Part shown: piece by piece, positions 44,636-52,661 of the stretch
How positions within the stretch are numbered: the stretch's first letter is position 1
How the letters are laid out: each line of letters starts with the position of its first letter
Assembly (NCBI RefSeq): GCF_000168975.1
Contig: NZ_AAUW01000004.1
Location: 272,811 to 336,810 of the forward strand
Direction of reading: 5' to 3'
Length of the DNA stretch: 64,000 nucleotides
Source: Roseibium aggregatum IAM 12614
GTDB lineage: Bacteria > Pseudomonadota > Alphaproteobacteria > Rhizobiales > Stappiaceae
The notes under the pieces: model-generated
Databases searched by the model: none
Seen by the model: only the letters and a program-made list of their open reading frames with translations
What the model was told of the DNA's origin: nothing
Program-made: the position numbers and the translations under genes

Positions 44636-45838
44636 TCAGGATCTGTCCTGACGGCGTAGCCCGAGAACATTCGGCAACTGATCGCTATCGGTGCTGAGCA
44701 ACGGTTCTGAAACCGCGGGTTTTTCGTTTTCCTGACTTGATTTCGGCTGTTGTGTGCCTTCTGTTTCAGACGTCTGGGAAGGCGTGCCACCTGGTGTTTG
44801 TGAGGACTGGTTTTCTTCTGCTGAATAGTCAGGCTCCGGCACCGGGCGAGTTTGGGTCCTGTTCTTGTCGGCGTCAGCCAGTCCTTCAACAAGTTCTCGA
44901 ATCGCCGGCTCAAGACCGTCACCTCGAGACATTGCCGTCAGGACGGAACGTGCCTGGTTCGAATATTTGAGCGCGGCGAGGGCGGCCCCCAGAGCGTTGA
45001 GAGGCTCTTTAGCCGACTTATCCAGATCGTGCGCCGCGAGAGCGTGTTTCAGGGCAGCGCCATGATCGCCGAACTTGCGCGCAATGCTGCTGAGCCGGAC
45101 GTGCGTCTGGATCGAGCGGGGAGAAAGTTTCAGCGCGGCAAGGGCAGCTTCCCGCGCATCTTCCCACGCGCCTTTTCCGGCCAAAGCATCGGAGAGAAGA
45201 TCAAGCGGCAGCGGATCTGCCGGTGCGCGTTCGCTTGCCCTGATGGTCAACTCGATCACTTCGTCAAAGCGTTTCCGTAGCAACAACGTCTGCGAAAGTC
45301 CGATCAGGGCCGGCCCGTAATTGGGATCGGCCTTAAGTGCTTTCCGGTAGGCTGCAATCGCGGCCGCCTTCTGATCGACACGTGCTTGCGTGTCGGCGAA
45401 AAGCGACAAGACGGCGGGAGTGTCCGGCAAAAGCTCCACCAGACGTCTGGCAGGAGCCGCAGCTTCCTCCGGCTTGTCTTCTTTCAGCAACACGCTGGCA
45501 AGACCGTAAAGGGCATTGCGGTTGTCCGGCGCCTGGGCGAGCACGTCTGCAAAATTTTGCCGGGCATTCACCATGTCGCCGAGCAGCAGTTGGCAGTTGC
45601 CGAGGCTGGCGCGAGCGTTCAGATGATCGGGTTCGGCAAAGACGATCCGGCGTAGCTGCGATTGTGCCTCGTCCAGATAACCGGTTTGAAGCAGGGCGGA
45701 TGCCGTTCGATAGGCAATTTCCGTATCGTCTGGAGACAGTTCCTGCGCCTTTAGATAAGACACCAGTGCCCTGTCCAGATTGCCGGAATTCTCCAGGGCA
45801 ATGGCTTCTTCGAACGCTTTACGGGCGGCTGCGGTCAT
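44636..45838 (-). CDS. TPR-repeat protein with disordered C-terminus
   Basis: The 400-residue product contains about eight tetratricopeptide-like helix pairs (residues about 1-310; for example NLDRALVSYLKAQELSPDDT and AAIAAYRKALKADPNYGPAL). A Pro/Thr/Ser/Gln-rich tail (about 315-400) looks disordered. There is no signal peptide or membrane helix. The function cannot be deduced beyond a protein-protein scaffold. It converges with the RsmB-like gene. A perfect 10-bp hairpin (44632-44655) covers its stop codon and the short gap between the two genes. Confidence 0.8.
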   Translation of the reverse strand: MTAAARKAFEEAIALENSGNLDRALVSYLKAQELSPDDTEIAYRTASALLQTGYLDEAQSQLRRIVFAEPDHLNARASLGNCQLLLGDMVNARQNFADVLAQAPDNRNALYGLASVLLKEDKPEEAAAPARRLVELLPDTPAVLSLFADTQARVDQKAAAIAAYRKALKADPNYGPALIGLSQTLLLRKRFDEVIELTIRASERAPADPLPLDLLSDALAGKGAWEDAREAALAALKLSPRSIQTHVRLSSIARKFGDHGAALKHALAAHDLDKSAKEPLNALGAALAALKYSNQARSVLTAMSRGDGLEPAIRELVEGLADADKNRTQTRPVPEPDYSAEENQSSQTPGGTPSQTSETEGTQQPKSSQENEKPAVSEPLLSTDSDQLPNVLGLRRQDRS

Positions 45839-46104
45839 CTGTGTCGGTTATCCTAACAGCACCTGCCTGCAGCTTGTCTCACCGGAAACGACGCAGGGGG
45901 CTCATGGTTAACCTAAGGAGCGGGCGGGCGCCGGTCAAAAGCGAATTTCAGCCGTACACAGCTTGTCCGCCGGAAACATCTGTTAGCCAAACTTGGGCCA
46001 CAGGAATGCCATGGAGGCGGCGGCGGCAGTAAAATCTTGTGCGGGACAGCAACTGGTGTGAAATTCGGGTTCAAATTACTGAAAAGACCGGTTAGAAGCT
46101 GGCC

Positions 46105-47676
46105 ATGACCCAGCATCAGCGCCTCCTTATCATCGACTTCGGCTCCCAGGTCACGCAGCTCATCGCGCGGCGCCTGCGCGAGCTGAACGTTTATTGCGAA
46201 ATCCACCCCTATCAGAACGTCACCGACGCATTTCTGGCAGAGTTTGCGCCGAAGGCGGTGATCTTCTCGGGCGGACCGGACTCGGTTACGCGAGCCGGTG
46301 CGCCGCGCCCGCCGGAAAGCGTCTACGCAATGGGCGTTCCGATCCTTGGGATTTGCTACGGTCAACAGGTGATGATGCAGCAACTCGGCGGGCAGGTCGA
46401 CGGCGGCAAGATCTCCGGCGGTGGCGGCACGGCGGAATTCGGCAGGGCCTTTGTAACGCCTGCCGAGAGCAAACTTTCTTTGCTGGATGGCTGGTTCGCG
46501 GAGGGAAGAGAGCAAGTCTGGATGAGCCATGGCGACCATGTCAGCAGGATCGCGCCGGGCTTCGAGGTCTTTGGAACCTCGCCGAACGCGCCTTATGCGA
46601 TCACCGCGAACAAGGAGAAAAACTTCTACGCCGTTCAGTTCCACCCGGAAGTGCATCACACGCCGAACGGCAAGAAGCTGTATGAAAACTTCGTACGCTT
46701 GGCCGGCTTCACCGGCGACTGGACCATGGGCGCCTACAAGGACGATGCCATTGCCAGGATCCGCGAACAGGTGGGCGACAAGAAAGTCATTTGCGGTCTG
46801 TCAGGTGGTGTCGACAGTTCCGTTGCCGCTGTTCTGATCCATGAGGCGATTGGAGATCAGCTTACCTGCGTTTTCGTGGACCATGGCTTGTTGCGGTTGA
46901 ACGAGGCCGACGAAGTGGTTTCCATGTTCCGCGACAACTACAACATTCCCCTGATCCATGCGGACGAGAGCGAACTGTTCCTGGGCGAACTTGACGGCGT
47001 TTCCGATCCGGAAACCAAACGCAAGATCATCGGGAAGCTCTTCATCGACGTTTTCCAGAAACACGCAAATGAGATTGAGGGCGCTGAATTCCTCGCTCAA
47101 GGCACGCTTTATCCCGACGTCATCGAGAGTGTCAGTTTTTCCGGTGGCCCGTCGGTTACGATCAAGTCGCATCACAATGTCGGCGGACTGCCGGAAAAGA
47201 TGGGTCTGAAGCTGGTAGAACCACTGCGTGAACTCTTCAAGGACGAGGTGAGGGCACTCGGCCGCGAACTTGGCCTGCCAGAGAAGTTCATCGGCCGGCA
47301 TCCGTTCCCCGGACCGGGCCTTGCAATCCGTTGTCCGGGTGAAATCACCCTCGAGAAACTGGATATCCTGCGCAAGGCGGATGCCGTTTATATCGACCAG
47401 ATCCGGCAACACGGCCTCTATGACGAGATCTGGCAGGCTTTCGTTGCCATCCTGCCCGTGCGCACAGTCGGCGTCATGGGGGACGGCAGAACCTATGACT
47501 ATGCCTGCGCGCTGAGAGCAGTAACATCGGTCGACGGAATGACAGCCGACTACTATCCCTTCACGCATGACTTTCTGGGTGAAACGGCAACCCGCATCAT
47601 CAATGAGGTGCAGGGCATCAACCGGGTAACCTACGACATCACGTCGAAACCTCCCGGCACGATCGAATGGGAATAA
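46105..47676 (+). CDS. guaA: GMP synthase (glutamine-hydrolysing)
   Basis: The 523-residue product has an N-terminal class I glutamine amidotransferase with [13 protein letters not shown] (Cys nucleophile) and [16 protein letters not shown] (His-Glu). The ATP-pyrophosphatase domain follows with [20 protein letters not shown], and then the dimerisation domain with [13 protein letters not shown]. It aminates XMP made by GuaB to GMP. About 265 bp upstream are non-coding, with no riboswitch that I can recognise. Confidence 0.97.
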   Translation: MTQHQRLLIIDFGSQVTQLIARRLRELNVYCEIHPYQNVTDAFLAEFAPKAVIFSGGPDSVTRAGAPRPPESVYAMGVPILGICYGQQVMMQQLGGQVDGGKISGGGGTAEFGRAFVTPAESKLSLLDGWFAEGREQVWMSHGDHVSRIAPGFEVFGTSPNAPYAITANKEKNFYAVQFHPEVHHTPNGKKLYENFVRLAGFTGDWTMGAYKDDAIARIREQVGDKKVICGLSGGVDSSVAAVLIHEAIGDQLTCVFVDHGLLRLNEADEVVSMFRDNYNIPLIHADESELFLGELDGVSDPETKRKIIGKLFIDVFQKHANEIEGAEFLAQGTLYPDVIESVSFSGGPSVTIKSHHNVGGLPEKMGLKLVEPLRELFKDEVRALGRELGLPEKFIGRHPFPGPGLAIRCPGEITLEKLDILRKADAVYIDQIRQHGLYDEIWQAFVAILPVRTVGVMGDGRTYDYACALRAVTSVDGMTADYYPFTHDFLGETATRIINEVQGINRVTYDITSKPPGTIEWE

Positions 47677-47684
47677 AGTGGCAA

Positions 47685-47705
47685 GCCGGATCTTAAAGAT
47701 CCGGC
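47685..47705 (+). terminator. Hairpin after guaA
   Basis: GCCGGATC and GATCCGGC form a perfect 8-bp stem with a 5-base loop, 8 bp after the guaA stop. The downstream sequence lacks a T-run, so the terminator call is tentative. Confidence 0.45.
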
Positions 47706-47970
47706 GCTGCTTGGCAGACGGGGCCACAGTTGCCATTGAGCGCTTTGGAGTAGATCTGCCAGGCGCAGCTAAATTCTGCAGAAGATTGCGCAAAACCCGT
47801 AAACACCCGGAAATTGAAAAACCCGGTCACTTTTCAAGAACTCGCTTTTTGAACGTGAGCCACCACCAGGTAGCGGTTGCTTAACCGAATGCCTGTATGC
47901 GTTCAACTTACGATGCGCCAGGTTGACGCCTAATAATTCCCTTTTCAGGCTCAGTACGGGAAGTTAAATA

Positions 47971-48684
47971 GTGAGTAAACTAACTAGAATTATTTCCGGA
48001 TATGAAAACGATGGCTTTAGCTTAGGGAAATCAGCGAGAAAAAAGCGGATTAGATACTTTTGTGAGCTCATTGAAAATGTATTCAGAGAGAAGGGATCTG
48101 TAAAAATTCTCGATATTGGCGGAACAGTCCAATATTGGAAGATCCTCGATGAAGAATTTCTTGATCGAAACAATGTCCAGATAACGCTTCTCAATCTTCC
48201 AGGCTCGCAAGCTTTTGACGCCGTGGGGAGATTTGATTTTCTGACTGGAGATGCCACAGACGACATCTGGAGCCAGTTGAACCAGCAGGACTACGATCTG
48301 ATACATTCAAATTCAGTGATCGAGCATGTAGGCGACTGGGCCCAGATGAGGAAGTTTGCGTCAAATATCAAACACTTCCATGGCGGCTATTTTGTCCAGA
48401 CACCGAATTTCTGGTTTCCCGTTGAACCGCACTGCATGACGCTCTTTTTTCACTGGCTACCGAAGCCGCTCAGAGTGTGGCTGGTTGCCCATTTCTCGCT
48501 GGGGCATTGGGACAAAGGGGCCAATACGGACGAAGCCGTCGAAATCGTCGAAAGTGCTCGTCTGCTGAGCAAGTCGATGTTCAAGGCGCTTTTTGACGAT
48601 GCCCTGATCAAACAGGAAAAGTTCCTGTTTTTGACCAAATCGTTCATGGGTGTCAGGCTGGACGGTGGCGAAGCCTCTTCCTGA
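47971..48684 (+). CDS. Class I SAM-dependent methyltransferase, possibly acquired
   Basis: The 237-residue product has a Rossmann methyltransferase core: VKILDIGGTVQYWKILDEEF (about 43-62) for SAM, then ITLLNLPGSQ, FLTGDATDDIW and YDLIHSNSVIEHVGDWAQM. The C-terminal half has hydrophobic patches (MTLFFHWLPKPLRVWLVAHF). The start is a GTG. The substrate is unknown; family members often sit in polysaccharide or cell-surface loci. By eye the first half is clearly more AT-rich than guaA before it. The gene stands alone after a 294-bp gap with no gene in it, so recent acquisition is plausible. Confidence 0.75.
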   Translation: MSKLTRIISGYENDGFSLGKSARKKRIRYFCELIENVFREKGSVKILDIGGTVQYWKILDEEFLDRNNVQITLLNLPGSQAFDAVGRFDFLTGDATDDIWSQLNQQDYDLIHSNSVIEHVGDWAQMRKFASNIKHFHGGYFVQTPNFWFPVEPHCMTLFFHWLPKPLRVWLVAHFSLGHWDKGANTDEAVEIVESARLLSKSMFKALFDDALIKQEKFLFLTKSFMGVRLDGGEASS

Positions 48685-48795
48685 CGAGAAAGTCCCACCA
48701 CGCGCACCTTTCAGGTGAGTAAAAGCAGACTTTTGAGCAGGTCATATGTCTATGCTGGTTTGGCACGTGTGACGACTACTCAAATGTGGACCTGA

Positions 48796-49323
48796 ATGAA
48801 CACCCCGCGATATCCGGACCTGACAGCAGACTGCTCCTCATGCGCGGCCCTTTGCTGTGTTGTTTTCGCGTTCGACCGTTCGGAATCGTTTGGGATCGAC
48901 AAGGCGGCAGGCGAAGTTTGTCCCAATCTGGACAGCTGCGGCAGATGCGGCATCTTCAACGACAGATCCGAACTCGGGTTCAGTGGCTGTATTGCCTACG
49001 ATTGTCATGGGGCCGGTCAGCGGGTAACGCAGGAAGTCTTTCACGGTACTTCCTGGCGTGACAATCCCGGACTGACAACACGAATGGGCGAAGCGCTATC
49101 CGTCCTTCGCCAAATTCATGAAAAACTACTTCTCCTGACGGCTGCAGAAACCCTTCCACTCGATCATGGCGAGCGACAGACGCTATCTGAACTTCAGCTT
49201 CATTTGGCCCCGGACGAAAGCTGGACTGAGGAACGCCTGAAGAAGTTTCCCTTGGCTGACACTTCACGGCAGGTGTCTTTGTTCCTGACGGGCTTGCGCC
49301 GGCATTTCACTGCGCAAGACTGA
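48796..49323 (+). CDS. Cysteine-rich hypothetical protein
   Basis: The 175-residue product has nine cysteines in its first 75 residues, in the pattern CSSCAALCC, CPNLDSCGRCGIF and GCIAYDCHGAG, and none later. The arrangement suggests a bound metal or Fe-S centre. Similar N-terminal Cys modules occur in proteins annotated only as hypothetical or next to pentapeptide-repeat proteins; this is recollection, not a search. The C-terminal half is helical. It stands alone between a methyltransferase gene and a convergent DksA/TraR-type gene. No function is assigned. Confidence 0.65.
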   Translation: MNTPRYPDLTADCSSCAALCCVVFAFDRSESFGIDKAAGEVCPNLDSCGRCGIFNDRSELGFSGCIAYDCHGAGQRVTQEVFHGTSWRDNPGLTTRMGEALSVLRQIHEKLLLLTAAETLPLDHGERQTLSELQLHLAPDESWTEERLKKFPLADTSRQVSLFLTGLRRHFTAQD

Positions 49324-49340
49324 AGACGTGCCTCGCGCTA

Positions 49341-49676
49341 CTAATTCGCGCATCGGATGCAGAACGCCGCTGCCGGATCAACCTCAAGCCGTTTAGCGGA
49401 TATCTCTTCGCCGCATTCAACGCAGAAGCCGTATTCACCAGTTTCCAGTCTTGAAAGGGCGGCATCGATTTTTTGAATGGTGGCCCTGCGTTGCCGTTCG
49501 GAGGCCTGGGCCATTGCTTGTCCCTGAAGCGCGTCCATTCGCGACAACCTGCCGACAGATTGCTGATCAAGTTCAACTGTGGCCCGGGCTTCCCCGGACA
49601 GCTCGCTTAATGTTTCAAGTTCGGTCTTGAGCGACAAAAGCTTGATCCGAATGCCTTCAACGTTGTGTTCCGCCAT
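49341..49676 (-). CDS. DksA/TraR-type C4 zinc-finger protein
   Basis: The 111-residue product has an N-terminal coiled-coil-like helix pair and the C-terminal finger FCVECGEEISAKRL...FCIRC, with four Cys as in DksA/TraR proteins. It is shorter than DksA (about 150) and closer to the YbiI/TraR class. These proteins reach into the secondary channel of RNA polymerase or act as unknown small zinc proteins. GGAGG lies 7 bp before the ATG at 49676. Whether it carries the acidic tip residues needed for ppGpp synergy cannot be judged by eye. Confidence 0.85.
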   Translation of the reverse strand: MAEHNVEGIRIKLLSLKTELETLSELSGEARATVELDQQSVGRLSRMDALQGQAMAQASERQRRATIQKIDAALSRLETGEYGFCVECGEEISAKRLEVDPAAAFCIRCAN

Positions 49677-49763
49677 CTCCAAGCCTCCAACGAAAGCATG
49701 AAGATGGCGGCCTGAATGTGCAAGAGGAGGCAGGTGTCACAGGTTAAACGGCATCACTTGATC

Positions 49764-50777
49764 CTAAAACCCGGCTAGAACGATCTTCCCAATGGTTTTA
49801 TTGCTTTCAATCTTCTGATGCGCCAGGCGCAGATTATCTGCATTGATGGGTTCAATCACTTCCGTCAACGTGGTCTTGATCTTGCCCGCATCAACAAGGT
49901 CAGCGACGTTGTTCAAAAGCTTGCGTTGCTCATCCATATCGGTCGTCTGGTACATGGAGCGGGTAAACATCATCTCCCAGTGGATCGATATCGCCTTCAG
50001 TTTGAAGGGCCCAATGCTGACGTTGTCGGGATCGTCGATGAGCAGAAAACGCCCCTGTGGCGCAATCGACTCTGCAATATCGTTCACGTGTTGCTCTGTG
50101 TGCGTTGTTGAGAAAACATAGCCGGGGGCTTCCAGTCCCAGAGCTTCGATCTGAGGCGCCATCGGTTTTGAATGATCGAGAACATGATGCGCGCCAAGCT
50201 CGCTCACCCAGGAACGGCTCTCCGGTCTTGAAGCAGTTGCGATAATTGTCATGTTCGTCAATTGACGGGCGAGTTGAACTGCTATGGAACCGACGCCTCC
50301 CGAACCACCAATGATCAGGAGAATGTTCGAGCCAGCCGGAACCGGATCATTCACCTTCAGCCGATCGAACAAAGCTTCCTAGGCGGTGATCGCCGTCAAG
50401 GGCATGGCAGCTGCCTCGGCAAAACTCAGGCTAGTGGGTTTGCGGCCCACAATGCGTTCATCAATGAGATGGTACTCCGAGTTGGCACCGTCCCTGGTGA
50501 TGTCGCCGGCATAATAGACCTCGTCGCCCACCTTGTAGCTGGCAACGTCAGGTCCCACTTCGACGACGATCCCGGCTGCGTCGTACCCAAGGACGACGGG
50601 CACGCCGTTTTGCGAAGTTCGGGATTGCCGCACCTTGGTGTCGACTGGGTTGACCGCAACAGCCTTGACCTCAACAAGAAGATCTTTTCCAGAAGGCACC
50701 GGCCTTGGAAGGTCGAGATCATTCAACGACTTCGGGTCATCAATAGGAAGTGGTTCAAAAAATCCGATGGTACGCAT
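49764..50777 (-). pseudogene. Zinc-type alcohol dehydrogenase / quinone oxidoreductase broken by an in-frame TAG
   Basis: The two halves lie in one frame and join as a normal MDR oxidoreductase of 337 codons. The first half (MRTIGFFEPLP to AAAMPLTAITA) is the catalytic domain. The second (ALFDRLKVNDP, then IIGGSGGVGSIAVQLARQL) is the NADPH-binding domain. Between them the codon at 50379-50381 reads TAG where relatives carry Trp (TAITAWEALFDRL), so a single TGG-to-TAG change explains the break. No other damage is seen, so the event is recent, or a sequencing error. A TTG at 50370-50372 could restart the second half. AGGAG precedes the ATG at 50777. An HxlR regulator is encoded divergently. Confidence 0.85.
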
Positions 50778-50883
50778 GCTGTGTTCTCCTGATTTGCGTA
50801 CCAATCAAATTGATCATAAAATCGTTTGACGCAAGAATGCACAATACTAGCCGTAACTCACAAGAAAGAACCTTAGGCACAAA

Positions 50884-51288
50884 ATGGATACCGTTAGGAA
50901 ATCAGGACCCAAACTGGTCAAGGACGTTTATGGCTGCCATCCGGGCTGTGCTGTCGAAGCAGCGCTCAGTTTGATCGACGGCAAGTGGAAAGGCGTCATT
51001 CTGTTCCTGCTGATGGAAAAGGAAGTCATGCGCTTCAACGAGTTCCAGAAAGCGCTTCCTGACATCACACAACGGATCTTGACCGCTCAACTCCGTAGTA
51101 TGGAAGCTGACGGGTTGATCGTGAGGACCGTCTATCCTGTTGTTCCGCCGAAGGTTGAATATCAACTGACCGACCTTGGTGTGTCGCTGTCGCCGGTGGT
51201 GAAGGCCCTTGCACGCTGGGGGAACGAAAACAAGACGCTCTGGCCAAAAGGGTTTAAACGGGACAGCCACCTTCAGCAGGCAGGGTGA
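50884..51288 (+). CDS. HxlR-family redox-type regulator
   Basis: The 134-residue winged-helix protein has the HxlR pattern: GCHPGCAVEAALSLIDGKWK, FNEFQKALPDITQRILTAQL and the wing DGLIVRTVYPVVPPKVEYQL. The N-terminal Cys pair (residues about 19 and 23) matches those that sense quinones, diamide or aldehydes in YodB/QorR-type members. It is divergent from the broken oxidoreductase gene, with a 106-bp shared control region, and so most likely represses that gene in the absence of electrophiles. Confidence 0.88.
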   Translation: MDTVRKSGPKLVKDVYGCHPGCAVEAALSLIDGKWKGVILFLLMEKEVMRFNEFQKALPDITQRILTAQLRSMEADGLIVRTVYPVVPPKVEYQLTDLGVSLSPVVKALARWGNENKTLWPKGFKRDSHLQQAG

Positions 51289-51418
51289 CGTTTTTCCAGG
51301 CAGCTGAGTTTCGTTTGTCGCTCGCAAACCGTTGAGCCCCCCCTGACGCATTCGTGAGTTTGTCAATCCGCGGCCCGTTGCGAGGATGCTCCCGCAAAAT
51401 CCAAGGGAGAAATGCGTC

Positions 51419-51796
51419 ATGAACCTAAGATGTGCGACAGCACTTGCGGTGTTGCTCCTGTCGTCAGTATTCGGAGCCTTCTCTGCACTGGCAGATGAGG
51501 TCGAGATTGTCTCGGCAAAAGCAACCGGATCTGCAGGCACATGGACCTTCGCAGTAACGCTCAGGCATGATGATACAGGTTGGGATCACTACGCCGACCT
51601 CTGGCAGATCTTTACCCCAGACGGAGAATTGTTAGGCGAGAGAGTGCTCCTTCACCCCCATGTCGACGAACAACCTTTCACGCGATCCCTGTCGGGCATC
51701 ACGATCCCAGAGGGCGTGTCACAGGTCATCATCCGGGCACGAGACACGGTGCACGGTGTTTCACCACAAGAATACAAGTTGAACCTGGACCGTTAA
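51419..51796 (+). CDS. Small secreted protein of unknown function
   Basis: The 125-residue product starts with a signal peptide (NLRCATALAVLLLSSVFGAF, cleavage after SALA). A beta-rich domain of about 100 residues follows (TWTFAVTLRHDDTGWDHYAD, later GITIPEGVSQVIIRARD). The ATG at 51419 follows CAAGGGAGA at good spacing; 11 codons upstream are unlikely. The protein is presumably periplasmic or secreted and has no Cys in its mature part. It converges with marC. I do not recognise a named family. Confidence 0.7.
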   Translation: MNLRCATALAVLLLSSVFGAFSALADEVEIVSAKATGSAGTWTFAVTLRHDDTGWDHYADLWQIFTPDGELLGERVLLHPHVDEQPFTRSLSGITIPEGVSQVIIRARDTVHGVSPQEYKLNLDR

Positions 51797-51808
51797 GCGT
51801 TGCCTCAG

Positions 51809-52444
51809 TCAGGTGCGGATAAAGGCCAAAATGCCATCCGCAACGAATTGTACGGATAGAGCTGCCAGCAGCACGCCGAGAAGACGGGTTATCACCAGTT
51901 GTGCTGTTTCTCCCAGGAGCCGTTCTATCTTGTCAGCCAAGAGAAAGGCGCCCATGCAACTCAGCAGGATGATCGCGATGACGCCACCGAGGCCTGCGTA
52001 GGCGAGGGTATCCGGAGCTTGACTGGACAACAGGATGATCGCGGAGATTGCTGCAGGTCCCGAAATAAGCGGTATCGCCAAAGGAAAGATGGCGAGTTCA
52101 TTGATCGTTCCATGATGCGCTTCTGATTCCATCGCCTTTTCGGCAGTTTCGGTTTTCCGTGCCTGGCGTTTGCCGAAAATCATCTCGATGGCAATCAGGA
52201 ACAAAAGAATGCCGCCGGCAACGCGGAATGCCGATACCGATATTCCGAGAACATTGAGCACCGTCTGACCGGAGGCGTAAAAAACCAGAAGAATACCGGC
52301 AGCCGTGATGGTAGCCCTTACGGCAACCTTGCGCCGGTCGTGCTTGCTCATTCCGGCCGTAATGGCCAGAAACATCGGGGCCAGACCAACCGGATCGATG
52401 GTGACGAAAAGCGTCGCGAAGGCATTGATGTAGTAGTCCAGCAT
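51809..52444 (-). CDS. MarC-family integral membrane protein
   Basis: The 211-residue product has six predicted membrane helices and the family pattern NAFATLFVTIDPVGLAPMFL near the N-terminus. FPLAIPLISGPAAISAIILL follows in the middle, and LLGVLLAALSVQFVADGI at the end. MarC/UPF0056 proteins have no settled function; the old link to multiple antibiotic resistance was not upheld. The gene is convergent with the small secreted protein. Confidence 0.92.
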   Translation of the reverse strand: MLDYYINAFATLFVTIDPVGLAPMFLAITAGMSKHDRRKVAVRATITAAGILLVFYASGQTVLNVLGISVSAFRVAGGILLFLIAIEMIFGKRQARKTETAEKAMESEAHHGTINELAIFPLAIPLISGPAAISAIILLSSQAPDTLAYAGLGGVIAIILLSCMGAFLLADKIERLLGETAQLVITRLLGVLLAALSVQFVADGILAFIRT

Positions 52445-52661
52445 GTCGATTCCCGGGACGGTTTTCAGGGGGCTTTTGTCGCCTTACTATAGGGCTTTGC
52501 GAGGTCCGAAGACCTTGTTAGGCCAAATGATTTTTGGCCCCTGTGTATACTTCTCATAACGCATTGAAACTTAAGCCATATTACTTTGACGGAAAAGCTC
52601 CGGGAATTTGGAGTGGCGTCTTGAATCGGATATAAAAGAGCCAGCAATAACAATGAAATGA

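Noticed and set aside
44632..44655. Perfect 10-bp hairpin at the convergent ends of the RsmB-like and TPR genes, considered as an intrinsic terminator
   Set aside because: It overlaps the TPR stop codon and has no T-run on the 3' side of either strand, so I did not list it as a terminator.
45839..46104. 265-bp guaA leader checked for a purine riboswitch
   Set aside because: No recognisable aptamer or attenuator structure was found by eye.
50370..50381. TAG in the oxidoreductase gene considered as programmed recoding (selenocysteine-like or pyrrolysine)
   Set aside because: Relatives carry Trp here, TAG is one base from TGG, and no recoding element or pylT/pylS-type gene is seen. A plain nonsense mutation is simpler.
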